From NCBI GenBank assembly GCA_018457135.1, contig JAGGDU010000232.1, positions 26,988 through 72,856 of the forward strand: a stretch of DNA of 45,869 nt. The letters are read 5' to 3'. Origin of the DNA: Trichodesmium erythraeum GBRTRLIN201. Its GTDB lineage: Bacteria; Cyanobacteriota; Cyanobacteriia; Cyanobacteriales; Microcoleaceae. Shown here piece by piece: positions 27,273-37,900 of this stretch. How positions within the stretch are numbered: position 1 is the stretch's first letter; every line of letters starts with the position of its first letter. The notes beneath the pieces are model-generated. The model was given only the letters and a program-made list of their open reading frames with translations, was not told where the DNA came from and did not search any database. The translations under genes and the position numbers were made by a program.

Positions 27273-28531
27273 TTATTTTATTTTAGATTATGTAGTACTA
27301 GGGTTAAATTAAAAGTTAATACCTACTATATCTATCCATTATTAGTTTCTTAAAATTCTTTTATGATAGGGGGATAGGAAGATGGGAGAAAGGGTAAAGA
27401 ATGATCTCTCACCTCTGGCAGAAAAAATTTATTTTTACTCTTCCCCTTGGGCTTCGGCTCCTAAGAAGCCCCTGTATCTAATACCAATTATTGTGCATTA
27501 ATGCTAACTTTTTGTAAAAATTTAGTTATTATAGGGCTTTCGATTGTTATAAGTTATAGCTACCCGGGTAAGATACCTATAGTACATAATTTTCACTATT
27601 GACCCTTTACATCATTTGCCCGAAATATGCTGTAAATAATTAATATAAAATAAATAACTTTTTTGACTCTCTTTACCCAAGTTAATGTTAATTATTATTA
27701 TTATATTTATTTCTTTTTGAATTTCCTATTTCTCTAGTTTCCTACTCAAGAAAATTTATATTTTTTTTTGATAAATGGTATGACAGTCGGGGAGGATATC
27801 AGTCAATTTTACTAAATATTTATTTATTGGAAATTTTGTTTTTATGCACTTGTTATTTTTATAGTCTACTAATGAAAAAAAAAGAAGTAATTTTTTATAA
27901 AGTAACTTGAAAAACTGGATTTGGAATTAATTGCCAATCTATAATTATTCTCTTTTATCAATTTTTATGTGAATAAAGATTTTTTTAAAGCATAGTCTAA
28001 AGGATAAAGTAAAAGTTTAAAATTCATTTTTGAGTGATTTTTTGGTTTTTAAATTCTATCCAAAAAGATAAAATTAACGTAAGTTTATACATTTAATAAA
28101 TGTTATAAAATAGGGGTAAAAGCTATTGTGATTTTGGGGATATATAATGTGATATTTTTTTTATTAACTCTCGGCAATTATTTGGAAATTGGCAATTGCT
28201 AATTGGAAGCAGTTTATGTAATCATTTTTTTTTATTATGCCTAATTAATGAGACTTAATATCAGGATTTTATTTGATTGTAAACTTCAATATTAAGTAGA
28301 TTAACAGGATCATAAATTATAGCTATTAGCGATGATTTTTTTTAATTTAATAAGTATGTAATAAGATTATTGGATTTATTAATGGTTATGCTAAAACTAA
28401 AACAAAATTAGGAATAACTAATTTTATAAATTCAGTTGTTCAATTTTTTTATTTAATTGGTAAAATCTAAAAGTATATATTTGGAGGCAGAGTTTTCTTG
28501 GCTATTAAACCAAGTATAACCCTGAATTATA
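27273..28531. other. 1.26-kb spacer between ktrB and ktrA
   Basis: It is strongly AT-rich. A 7-bp stem (GGGCTTC with GAAGCCC, 27449-27471) lies 177 bases past the ktrB stop and could end transcription or be a small repeat. No coding frame or transposon trace is recognised. Confidence 0.6.
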
Positions 28532-29230
28532 GTGAAATTATCATCTTGGAATTTTTGGCAAAATTTGCGCCCGGAAAATAAACAATTTGCTGTAATTGGT
28601 TTAGGCAGATTTGGTAGAGCTGTTTGTGAAACATTACATAATTTAGGCTATGAAGTGTTGGCTATTGATAAAGAAGAAAAAATGGTAAATCGGGCTATAG
28701 CTGATGAAATTTCTTCTCATGCTTTTAAATTAGATTCGACAGAAATTAATGCGATTAAACAGGCTGGTGTTTTAGACTTTGATACAGTAATTGTGGCAAT
28801 TGGTAATTATTTGGCAGAAAGTATTATTACTACTCTAAATCTTAAAGAATTGGGGATTAAGTCTGTGGTAGCTAAAGCTTCTTCTGAAACTCATAGAAAA
28901 CTTTTGGAAAAGGTTGGAGCAGATTATGTGGTATTTCCAGAAAAAGAAATGGGTTGTGAAGTGGCACGATTATTAACTAAGCCTAAAGTAATCGATCAAT
29001 TTGATATTGGCCCAGAACATAGTATCGTAGAAACTGTTGTACCGGATAAGTTTGATGGTAAAACTATTGCTGATTTACAAATACGGAATAAATATGGTTT
29101 GAATTTATTAGCAATCAATTCTCAAGATAAAAAATTTACAATTAATCCTAAGCCAAGTACAATTTTAAAAAAAGGAAGAATAATAGTTGTACTTGGTTCT
29201 AATCAAGATATTAATCGCTTGCCGAATTAA
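28532..29230 (+). CDS. ktrA: Potassium uptake regulatory subunit KtrA (RCK/TrkA)
   Basis: The 232-residue cytosolic protein has an RCK N domain with the nucleotide-binding loop FAVIGLGRFGRAV and the acidic residue after the second strand (LAIDKEE), followed by a short TrkA-C domain (about residues 150-228). Rings of eight such subunits bind ATP/ADP or NAD(H) and gate KtrB. The start is GTG at 28532; an in-frame stop lies a few codons upstream and no earlier ATG is available. A weak hairpin lies 140 bases after the stop. Confidence 0.93.
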   Translation: MKLSSWNFWQNLRPENKQFAVIGLGRFGRAVCETLHNLGYEVLAIDKEEKMVNRAIADEISSHAFKLDSTEINAIKQAGVLDFDTVIVAIGNYLAESIITTLNLKELGIKSVVAKASSETHRKLLEKVGADYVVFPEKEMGCEVARLLTKPKVIDQFDIGPEHSIVETVVPDKFDGKTIADLQIRNKYGLNLLAINSQDKKFTINPKPSTILKKGRIIVVLGSNQDINRLPN

Positions 29231-29662
29231 GGTTAAAAAAGTCATATTTATAGAAATAAATAAGTCATCAGTAAGTAATAATAATTCAGTAGAATTTCCT
29301 GATTAATTATTAAAGTATTGACTGATATTGGCAAGTATATTTTTGTGTGAAAAAAATGCAATATTTTCAGCCTAAAAAGCTCACAAATGTTAGTATTTTG
29401 GGCTGACTACGGCAGAGGGATATCAGGGAAAATATATCTGACTACATCTTAATTACTTTCCATTATTCTTGACTCCTGAGTTCTGAACTACTTGAAAATA
29501 TGCATGTTTTTTTAGCAAGCTTTCAGTATTTAGCTTAATTGTTACTGTTATTGTTTTCTTGATAAAAAGGGTGATTTCTGCTAAGAAATTTAGTGAGTTT
29601 TTTAATGTCTTTTCTCTTGGTTTCACTAAGAACTTTAAATTTAAATAATTTCACAGGTAATT
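29231..29662. other. Spacer between ktrA and the phytyltransferase gene
   Basis: CAGCCTAAAA (29368-29377) can pair with TTTTGGGCTG (29396-29405) through a G-U pair around an 18-base loop, a weak terminator candidate. A CCTGAGTTCTGAAC-type low-complexity repeat lies near 29475. The rest is featureless. Confidence 0.45.
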
Positions 29663-30712
29663 ATGGGAAAAATTGCTGGTTCTCAACAGGGAAAAATTAC
29701 AACGAATTGGCTACAAAAATATGTGCCATGGCTTTATAGTTTTTGGAAGTTTGCTCGCCCACATACGATTATTGGTACATCGTTAAGTGTGCTGGCTTTA
29801 TATATAATTGCCATGGGCGATCGCTCTAATTTTTTTGACAAATATTTTTTTTTATACAGCTTAATTCTGTTATTGATAACTTGGATTAGTTGTTTATGTG
29901 GAAATATTTATATAGTAGGATTAAATCAATTAGAGGATATAGAAATAGATAGGATTAATAAGCCTCATCTCCCTATAGCTGCTGGTGAGTTTTCTCGTTT
30001 TTCTGGTCAAATAATTGTGGTAATAACGGGTATTTTGGCTTTGAGTTTTGCCGGGTTGGGGGGACCTTTTTTGTTGGGTACAGTGGGGATAAGTTTGGCA
30101 ATTGGTACGGCTTATTCTTTACCTCCTATTCGATTAAAAAGATTTCCTGTTTTGGCCGCATTATGTATTTTTACTGTGCGGGGAGTTATTGTTAATTTGG
30201 GTATATTTTTAAGCTTTGTTTGGGGGTTTGAAAAGGTTGAGGAGGTTTCAGGAGGTTTAATTAAATGGATGGGTGAGTTGGGTGAGGTTGTTCTACTTCA
30301 AAAAAGCTTGATGGTTCCAGAAATTCCTCTGACGGTATGGGCTTTAACTTTGTTTGTGATAGTATTTACTTTTGCTATTGCTATTTTTAAGGATATTCCA
30401 GATATTGAGGGTGACCGTCAATATAATATTAATACGTTTACGATTAAGTTGGGAGCATTTGCTGTTTTTAATTTGGCAAGGTGGGTATTGACTTTTTGCT
30501 ATCTGGGTATGGTGATGGTGGGTGTAGTTTGGTTGGCGAGTGTTAATTTATTTTTTTTGGTGATTAGTCATTTATTGGCTTTGGGTATAATGTGGTGGTT
30601 TAGTCAAAGGGTAGATCTGCATGATAAAAAGGCGATCGCTGATTTTTATCAATTTATTTGGAAATTATTTTTCCTGGAATATCTAATTTTTCCTATGGCT
30701 TGTTTTTTTTAA
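29663..30712 (+). CDS. hpt: Homogentisate phytyltransferase (UbiA-type prenyltransferase)
   Basis: The 349-residue polytopic membrane protein has the two Asp-rich motifs of UbiA prenyltransferases: NQLEDIEIDRINKP (from Asn88) and KDIPDIEGDRQYNINTF near residue 240. These bind the prenyl diphosphate through Mg2+. The N-terminal FWKFARPHTIIGT block and the GTAYSLPPIRLKRFP segment are characteristic of homogentisate phytyltransferase (VTE2 type), which joins phytyl diphosphate to homogentisate in the committed step of tocopherol synthesis. A related prenyltransferase for plastoquinone is possible but less likely. AGGTAATT stands just before the ATG. Confidence 0.9.
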   Translation: MGKIAGSQQGKITTNWLQKYVPWLYSFWKFARPHTIIGTSLSVLALYIIAMGDRSNFFDKYFFLYSLILLLITWISCLCGNIYIVGLNQLEDIEIDRINKPHLPIAAGEFSRFSGQIIVVITGILALSFAGLGGPFLLGTVGISLAIGTAYSLPPIRLKRFPVLAALCIFTVRGVIVNLGIFLSFVWGFEKVEEVSGGLIKWMGELGEVVLLQKSLMVPEIPLTVWALTLFVIVFTFAIAIFKDIPDIEGDRQYNINTFTIKLGAFAVFNLARWVLTFCYLGMVMVGVVWLASVNLFFLVISHLLALGIMWWFSQRVDLHDKKAIADFYQFIWKLFFLEYLIFPMACFF

Positions 30713-30760
30713 GTTGGAAGTCAAAAGTCAGAAGGTTGATAATTTTGTCTGATTTTTAAT

Positions 30761-30892
30761 GACTAGACTAGATAGGTCCGGGATATCCAGCACTGCCACA
30801 TCAAAACTGTTTCTAGATCAACGATACCAAGATAGGTAGTACTTCTGGCTTTGTCAGAGGTGCTGCCAAATATTTATAAAGACTAGACTAGA
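30761..30892. repeat. 12-bp direct repeat 120 bases apart
   Basis: GACTAGACTAGA occurs at 30761-30772 and 30881-30892, bracketing about 108 bases of non-coding DNA just before the IS4-type element. It could be the footprint of an excised or decayed insertion. Confidence 0.4.
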
Positions 30893-30965
30893 AGCAAAGG
30901 AGGAAATATGCATGGAATTACAATAAGCGATCGCTAACCAAATAAAAATATTCTAATAGTCTATC

Positions 30966-32103
30966 CTAAGCACAGGACAAAAAGCTTGACTTATAGAACA
31001 GGAAAAGGTTCATAGAATTAAACCATAATCTCCATGAAACCTGAACATTTGGGAGATTAGTTGACTACAAACAACTTCTAAATTACCACTGTTCTTGCCA
31101 TGGAGCCAGAATTAAATTTATCCCTTTATTTATCTAGGCTGTATTTCAAGAAATATTAACTTAGCACAAATAGTAACTGCATTTTCCTCTAATGTTGAAG
31201 TAAGTTCTAATTACAAACACCTACAAAGGTTTTTCTCCCACTTTGTCATAGATACTAGGGAATTTGTCCAGGCTGTGATCGTCATCATGGACTGCTCGCA
31301 AAAATTGGTTTTGAGTAATTACCGAACTCAATGGCAGGTTGGTAAACATACATACAATATTCTCATGTTAGGAATTGCTGAGTACGGTTTGGCAATTCCC
31401 ATAGTTGGGCAGATGTTATCCAAAAAAGGAAATTCCCAAACAGCAGAAGGTCTAGATGTGATAGAGAAATTTGCCCCATTGTTTAGTTACCAAAGAGTAG
31501 GATATCTAACAGCAGATAGAGAATTTGTGGGCAAACAATGGTTTAAATATCTTTCTGCTAATTGGGGGTTTTCTATCAGGATTTTTCACACAGGCTTAAT
31601 TGGTGGTGGAGACCAATATTTCGCTTTTTCGTGGTTTTTAGCAGTTTCACCATTAGTGAAATTAGAAATTTGTTTAAACGTCGTTGTATTTGGGGAATGT
31701 GTATGTATGTATCAGCTTTGAAGTTGGAATTAGGAGAACTGTTAATTGTAGTTAGGGCTTGCCCAGGGGCAAGTGGGATTCAATATTATGGTTATGTTCA
31801 TCGCTGGCACATTGAAATGTTGTTTGGTTGCTTCAAAAGTATAGGTTTTGACCTTTAGTCAACTGATATAATTAAATCAGAACGTCTAACTAAAATGATA
31901 TTTTTATTAATTTTGATACTGTTTTGGGCACACCAAGTAGGTGTTTGGTTAGATGAGCATCGTCCTATGCTGGTAAAAAAACATGGGGGTAAAGCTCAAA
32001 TTTTTTCCATATGGTCTAGATTTTTGGCGTAATATATTCTTTGATATACCTAGCAAAATAGCTAATTTTTTATAGGGTTTTAAAATTTTTGTCCTGTGCT
32101 TAG
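30966..32103 (+). mobile_element. Decayed IS4-family insertion sequence with intact ends
   Basis: Perfect 18-bp terminal inverted repeats (CTAAGCACAGGACAAAAA at 30966-30983; its complement at 32086-32103) enclose 1.14 kb containing an IS4-type transposase gene with several lesions. The size fits the family. No target-site duplication is evident next to the ends as I draw them. The element is likely immobile on its own but could be moved in trans by a related transposase. Confidence 0.8.
31122..32075 (+). pseudogene. IS4-family transposase, frameshifted
   Basis: Pieces in order: INLAQIVTAFSSNVEVSSNY, then VIMDCSQKLVL with the first catalytic Asp, then GYLTADREFVGKQWF with the second, then HRWHIEMLFGCFKSIGFDL with the Glu, and finally HGGKAQIF and YGLDFWRNIFFD. 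Breaks are a missing in-frame start, a frame change near 31620-31640, a TAG at about 31856-31858, and a frame change in the T run near 32012. All three catalytic residues survive, so decay is fairly recent. Confidence 0.82.
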
Positions 32104-32435
32104 TTTGTGGACTACCTTTTACCCCTACTATAGATATTGTCTAATCTGAAAATTTTGCGTAAATTCTGGATATTAGGCATCAGCCCAGGATAAACCTTCC
32201 CGAAGATTAATAAGCCAGAGGTTATTATTAATAAGCCTTACCTTTTGTTATCAATTGTAATATATTATAATGTTGAGTATATTGCAATAAATTTGTAGTT
32301 ATTCTTCTTACGCTAGTTTGAGTAACTACGCTAGTTACTTGAAGTGTATACTTCAATAATCTCCTGATTATAATCTGGCGCCAGGAAAAGGATATCTATA
32401 TTTGCTAGTAAAAAAGTAGTTTTAAGGATAAACTC
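32104..32435 (+). promoter_or_regulatory. Dyad-rich leader of the RTX lipase gene
   Basis: Three dyads lie in the last 115 bases before the lipase ATG: AGTAACT/AGTTACT (32321-32339), TTGAAGT/ACTTCAA (32339-32356) and the perfect palindrome CTGGCGCCAG (32375-32384). A CGCTAGTT direct repeat overlaps the first. They could be operators or RNA structures. The assignment is positional only. Confidence 0.35.
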
Positions 32436-34565
32436 ATGACTGAATTTTACAGTATTTACATAGAAACGGGGTCTAGTCCTTTGAGTGGGACACGTAACGA
32501 TGTAGAGGTAAAACTGTTCGGTAGTCAAAACACTACTGAATATATGGAACTTACGAGCTTTGATGATATCCCATGGGAAAAAAACCAAAACAGAACTTTT
32601 CATCTGGGAAAATTGAATATTGGCGATTTAGAAGCAGTAGAGTTTCGTCTAAAATTACAAAACGGTCAGAAGCTTGATCCTCTATCAGAAAGCGATGTGA
32701 CGTTGGGTCCTGTATTATTGGAGTTAGAAAAAGCAGGGATATTCGATGGGAAGTTCGATGGGGTATTAGAAGGGGATGAAACATCGGATTTAGAAAGCTT
32801 GGATATTGATGGCTGGGGATTAGAATCTTTTACGATCTCTGATGGTCAGAAATACTTTGATACTTCAGAACTATCAGGAGAAGAGTCGTACTTGTTTGAT
32901 GTTAGTGAAACAAAAAAATTTGATGTTAAAGAAACCGAAAACTTTCCAGGAACCGTTGTTCCAATAGATTTGGTTGGTGGTAGCAATGATATTATTGATG
33001 GTACTTGGTTTCATGTCTTGGACAAGGGTGAGCTTGATATCAATAACTTAAGAGATAAATTAGGAAGAATTGATCAAGAACAAAATACATATTTTGTGAC
33101 ACACGGATTCTCTCGTGGAGCGGGAAATAGTTGGATACCAGAAAATAACATCAACATCTCTAATGGTGAGAGGGAAACAAGCAGGGAAACAAGCTTATCA
33201 AAAGCGATTCGCCAATACGATCCAAATGCTAATATTCTTTTCGTAGATTGGGCTGAAAAAAATTACAAGTTGGATATAAATCTCGAGGCACTGGCCTTGA
33301 ATTATGCTGAGGCACGGGCAAACCTTTCCAAGATCACTGACGATATAGTAGAATATATCACAAGATATAACGTAAATCCTGAAAAGCTAACATTCGTAGG
33401 TCACAGTCTTGGTGCTCAAATTGCTGGACTAGTTGGGCAAAGGGTAGAAATGGATCGAATTATTGGCCTGGATCCTGGCGGCGTTGAACCTTTCAGTGAT
33501 TTTTTACCTGATCAGCCCAATGCTCGGCTTTCTGAGGATGATGCTGAAAATGTTTATGTTATCCATTCTGAAACGCTATATGGATATGATTGGCCTGCAG
33601 GTGACTTTGACCTATATCTCAATGTTACTAATTATCAGGATTTGGGTCAATATGGTATAATGATTTACGAACAACCCGTTCCCCAGGAGCAGTGGCATGA
33701 TTATGCGATAGATGTTGCTATAAATTTATTCGAAGGCACTGATTACGCAGGGGAATCAAAACGGAGAAATGAAGATGGTTTAGCGGAACTAACAAACCTA
33801 GATATAGAGACCTTCTTTGATCCTAACTCATATCCCACAACAAAAAATTCATTCTACGACTTACTGAATGAAAAGTTTCCACAGAACAGAGCTTTATTTT
33901 TCGACGAAAACTTACAACCAGAAGTCGATAAAAGCGGCGATGATATAATGAGAGGTAGTGAAAATGATGATTCCTTAAATAGTGGTCCAGGCAATGATAA
34001 AATTATAGGTAAAGGTGGTAACGATACACTCAATAGCGGTCCAGGCAATGACAAAATATTCGGACAATCTGGGGATGACTATTTAATAGGTCGCTCTGGT
34101 AACGATATTTTATTGGGGGGAAAGGGTGACGATACTCTCGAAGGTGGTATCGGTCGCGATCGCCTCAATGGTGGACCAGGAAACGACGAGCTTATAGGTG
34201 GTGGCAGTATAGATTTCTTCATTTTTAACACAAACCGACCATTTAATGAAGAAGACTTGGGTAAGGATATCATAACTGACTTTAAGGTTGATCAAGACTT
34301 TATCCTATTGGATAAATCTACTTTTGATGCCATTGAAAGTGACTCAAGCAGCAGAAAAAATCCAGGGTTTAGTCGTGTTGAAGAGTTTGAAGTAGTAGAA
34401 ACAGATGAAAGTGCAGCTAGTTCAGAAGCTATCATTGTTCACAGCACAGAAACTGGTAATTTGTTCTACAATCAAAATGGTAGTGCTTCAGGGTTCGGAA
34501 CAGGTGGTGATTTTGCCACTGTAGCTCCTGAATTAAGTTCAGAAAACTTTATACTTAGAGTTTAA
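32436..34565 (+). CDS. Secreted RTX lipase with PLAT-like N-terminal domain
   Basis: The 709-residue protein has three parts. Residues 1-145 look like a PLAT/LH2 beta-sandwich (YSIYIETG, GTRNDVEVKLFG). Residues about 165-430 are a pancreatic-lipase-type alpha/beta hydrolase: oxyanion motif THGF (His223), nucleophile GHSLGAQ (Ser324), LDPGG (Asp346), and probable catalytic His421 in QWHDY. Residues about 504-593 are RTX nonapeptides (GxxGNDxLx) that bind Ca2+, followed by a C-terminal FIFN ... ITDF type I secretion region. There is no N-terminal signal peptide, as expected for ABC (type I) export; no exporter gene is adjacent. The substrate is probably an acylglycerol or phospholipid, inferred from the family. 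Confidence 0.88.
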   Translation: MTEFYSIYIETGSSPLSGTRNDVEVKLFGSQNTTEYMELTSFDDIPWEKNQNRTFHLGKLNIGDLEAVEFRLKLQNGQKLDPLSESDVTLGPVLLELEKAGIFDGKFDGVLEGDETSDLESLDIDGWGLESFTISDGQKYFDTSELSGEESYLFDVSETKKFDVKETENFPGTVVPIDLVGGSNDIIDGTWFHVLDKGELDINNLRDKLGRIDQEQNTYFVTHGFSRGAGNSWIPENNINISNGERETSRETSLSKAIRQYDPNANILFVDWAEKNYKLDINLEALALNYAEARANLSKITDDIVEYITRYNVNPEKLTFVGHSLGAQIAGLVGQRVEMDRIIGLDPGGVEPFSDFLPDQPNARLSEDDAENVYVIHSETLYGYDWPAGDFDLYLNVTNYQDLGQYGIMIYEQPVPQEQWHDYAIDVAINLFEGTDYAGESKRRNEDGLAELTNLDIETFFDPNSYPTTKNSFYDLLNEKFPQNRALFFDENLQPEVDKSGDDIMRGSENDDSLNSGPGNDKIIGKGGNDTLNSGPGNDKIFGQSGDDYLIGRSGNDILLGGKGDDTLEGGIGRDRLNGGPGNDELIGGGSIDFFIFNTNRPFNEEDLGKDIITDFKVDQDFILLDKSTFDAIESDSSSRKNPGFSRVEEFEVVETDESAASSEAIIVHSTETGNLFYNQNGSASGFGTGGDFATVAPELSSENFILRV

Positions 34566-34999
34566 AGCAGTAGAATTAGAATTCCATTATTAACAGGACT
34601 TACGAAATAGGAAATCGTCCAAAATTTAGAAGGAGACTTGCTTAATTTTTGATGATATAATATCTTTGCGTAAGTCGTGTTTAAATTAGTAGAATCTATC
34701 AAAATTCTTACATAAATTATTGTGAAAAATGAGTTGCCGAAGGGTGATTTTTGACAAAATTGGCTGACAGAAAAGAAAGGTAAATATGTTAGTAGTTGTG
34801 AACTACTTTTTGTAATTTATCTGACGGCTAAATCAAAGATTATCGCGGGAGTCTCCTTGCAAAATTATCTGATAGGGCTATCATAGATAAAATTGAATAG
34901 ATGAAATTGGTAAGATAATTCATAATGTTGATATTTTCATTTATATTTCCATTGGGAAGTATGATGATTTTTTTATCCCTAATCATAATTTAGGATGAA
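34566..34999. other. Spacer between convergent RTX lipase and sbcC genes
   Basis: It holds the MITE-like element at 34593-34680. The remaining 320 bases are AT-rich, without recognisable genes or a clear bidirectional terminator. Confidence 0.55.
34593..34680. mobile_element. MITE-like element with ACAGGACTTACG ends
   Basis: ACAGGACTTACG (34593-34604) pairs with CGTAAGTCGTGT (34669-34680), 11 of 12 positions, giving an 88-base non-coding element 27 bases after the lipase stop. The same end sequence appears at 25328-25340 beside an IS630-type remnant and, diverged, at 41556-41660. A non-autonomous element mobilised by a related transposase is the simplest reading. Confidence 0.6.
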
Positions 35000-37900
35000 T
35001 CATACAGACAAAATAATTTGTGAACCTTGGGCAGTTTTACTCACCTCAATTCTAGCCTGAAAAGCCTCTTTAAAATGAGGAATATGAGTCACTGTTAAAA
35101 TACAAGAAAAATCAGTAGCAATAGCATTAATAGCCGCAATTAATCTGTCACATCCTTCAGCATCTTGAGTTCCAAAACCTTCATCAATAATCAACATTTG
35201 TAAAGCAGTGCCTGAACGTTGTGCCAACAATTTTGATAAAGCTAAACGAATTGCAAAATTAACTCTAAAAGCTTCTCCTCCCGAATAAGTTTCATAAGGT
35301 CTTGTTCCTTTGGCATCTGCAATTAAAATATCTAATGTATCTATCCATCTAGCATTTTTCTTACTTCCTTTTGTAGCTTTTTGCGTCACAAATTGAATAT
35401 GCAGTTGATTCGCACTTAATCTCGCCAAAATTTGATTAGTTTCTGCCTCTAACTGAGGCAAAATATTTTCAATCATTAATGCCTGAATTCCCTTTTTCCC
35501 AAAAGCTAAACTTAACTCCTGATAAACTCTATATTGCCGTTTCGTAGTTTGTAATTCTTCTAATTGTTTACCGTTTTGAAGTTGCAAATTTTCTAAATGT
35601 TTTAACTGCTGTTCCAATGAGCCTAAACTTCCCAATGTTTCATCTAATTCCTGGCGACGAACTTGAATTTTTTTGTCTAAATAGATAATTTTTTCATCCA
35701 ACTCTGGAGTTTTTTCTAACTGTTGATTTAAAATAGAAACTTGACTTTTAATATCTGTTAAATCTTGCTGTCGATTTTCTATAACTGCCTTTAACTCATT
35801 TATCCTTTCAATTAAGTAAGGATATTGTTTATGAGCTTGACGTAATTTTTCAATTTTAGTTAGCCAAAACTGTGCTTTTCTCAACTCCAATCTCACATTA
35901 TTATGTAACTCTAAATCATACCCAATTTCAGCAATTTCTCTCTCAATAACCACAATTTCTTGTTGTATTTGAGAACTTTGTTTTTGTAGCTCCAAATCTT
36001 GTTTTAAGCCAACTATTTTTTCTTCAATTTCTGGCATCAGAGCGCGAACTTTTCCTAACTTTATCTCTGCATCTTTAATTTGCCCATACTTAATTTCTGC
36101 CCATCTTAATTTTTTTTCCTCTTCCCTCGCTAAACTATGACTGCGCTCATCATAATTAAATTGTTGAATTTGCTGCTCTAAAGTGCTAAGTTCAGCATAT
36201 AAATTCACAGCAAAATCACCCGTATGTAGCGATCGCTCAACTTTTGCCACTTCCTCTACTAATTCTTGCACCAAACTTTCATCCTGTTTAATATTATCCA
36301 ACTGTACCTGTAAACCACCCCGGCTCTCCCGCAACTGATCATATTTACCTAACTCCTCGTCTATTTGCCGATATTCTGTTCTTAAAACCTGAATTTCTCG
36401 TTCAGAAATAGTCAGTTGCTCCCGTGTCACCCACAACAGATCTCTAATTTCCTTTTGCTGAGTTTGATGTTTATCTACCACCAAATGCCAGTGATGTTCA
36501 TCCAAGGGGCGATCGCATAAAGGACAAGGTGGATATTCTTTAACTTCTACTTTACCATTATTACTACCTATATTTAATAACTGTAACTTTTGCCCCAACT
36601 CTGCCAGTCTGGTTTCATAATCTTTTTTATTGCCAATTAAACGTTCCAGAAACTGATGTCTTTCCTGCCCTTTTTCCCTGACCCGTTCTTGATAAACCCG
36701 CTTATTATCCAGTACAGCAATTTCTGCTACAACCTCCTGCAAAGTTGCCTGTAGTTGTGGTTGCTTTTGCTGTTGAGTTTGTCGTAGTTGACAAACTCGA
36801 GAATTAAGTTCTTCCAACCTTACGCTCAAACGTGCCTGCCTCTTTTCGAGTTCGGTTTGTAATTTCTGGCGTTGTTGCACCAGAGGAGTAACTTCTACTT
36901 GTAACTTATCCAGCTCATTTAATTTGACCCTTGCTGCTTGTAGTTCTGCTAAAGCCGTTTCAATATCGGTACGCTTACTTAGAACATTTAGATTTTCTTG
37001 TTCCTGCTCTTTGAGGGAATTTAACTGCCCTCGAAATTGCTGAATGTTGTTTTCTAATTTCTGGAGTTCTTGCCGTTGTTTTTCCTGGAGTTGTTGACTT
37101 TGCTTGAGAGCATTCTGGTGTTTTTTGAACTTAGCAGATAAACTTTCTTCAGTAGCTTGCAAGTTTTGGAAATGAACATATCCAGCATTGATTTCATTTT
37201 CTTGTTGCAATACTGCTATAAGTTCATCTTGTTGTTGTTGAGTAGCTTTTAGTTCCTGTTTGAGACGAGAACATTCTTGCACAAGTTTGTCATATTGTTG
37301 TTGTTGACCTTGCAGTAATTTTTGCCAGGTTTGGCGCTCATGTTGTTTGGTTTGAAGTTCTTTGAGTTGTTGTCTGTCAGTTTCTTGTTTTTGTTGCAGT
37401 TGAGCTAAAATTGCTTTCAGGTTATTTTGTTGTTGAGCGATCGCTTCTTTCTGTTCTAGCTGTTTTTCGTTCGCTTCTAGACTTTGTTCAAGTATTTCGA
37501 CTTTTGCTTTAAACTGCCGAGCAATATCTTTTGCTTTTTCTCCCAGGGTGTCATATTGGTCAAGTTTTAGGAGACTTGCCAAAATTTCTTTTCGTTCATT
37601 TGGGCGTTTAAGCATAAACTCATCTGCCCTACCTTGACGTAAATATGCTGAATTTACGAATGTCTCATAGTCAAGCTTGATATATTCGATAATGCTTTGT
37701 TGGGTTGCTCGGACACCTTTTTGAGTTAGACTTTTAAACTGTGAACCTGTATTAACTTGAAATTCTAGGGTGGGTGACTGACCGCGACGACGACCACGAA
37801 TAACACGGTAAATATTACCGTGAGTGGAGAATGTAAAGTCTACCCGTGTTTCTTTTTCTCCCAGACTGATAATATCATCTTCAGTGGCAGCCCGACTATT

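Noticed and set aside
27449-27471. Small hairpin as a firm ktrB terminator
   Set aside because: It is 177 bases past the stop, the stem is only seven base pairs and it lacks a T tract.
33854-34295. Ser/Pro-rich minus-strand frames across the RTX repeats
   Set aside because: They are the mirror of the Gly/Asp-rich nonapeptide repeats and have no independent support.
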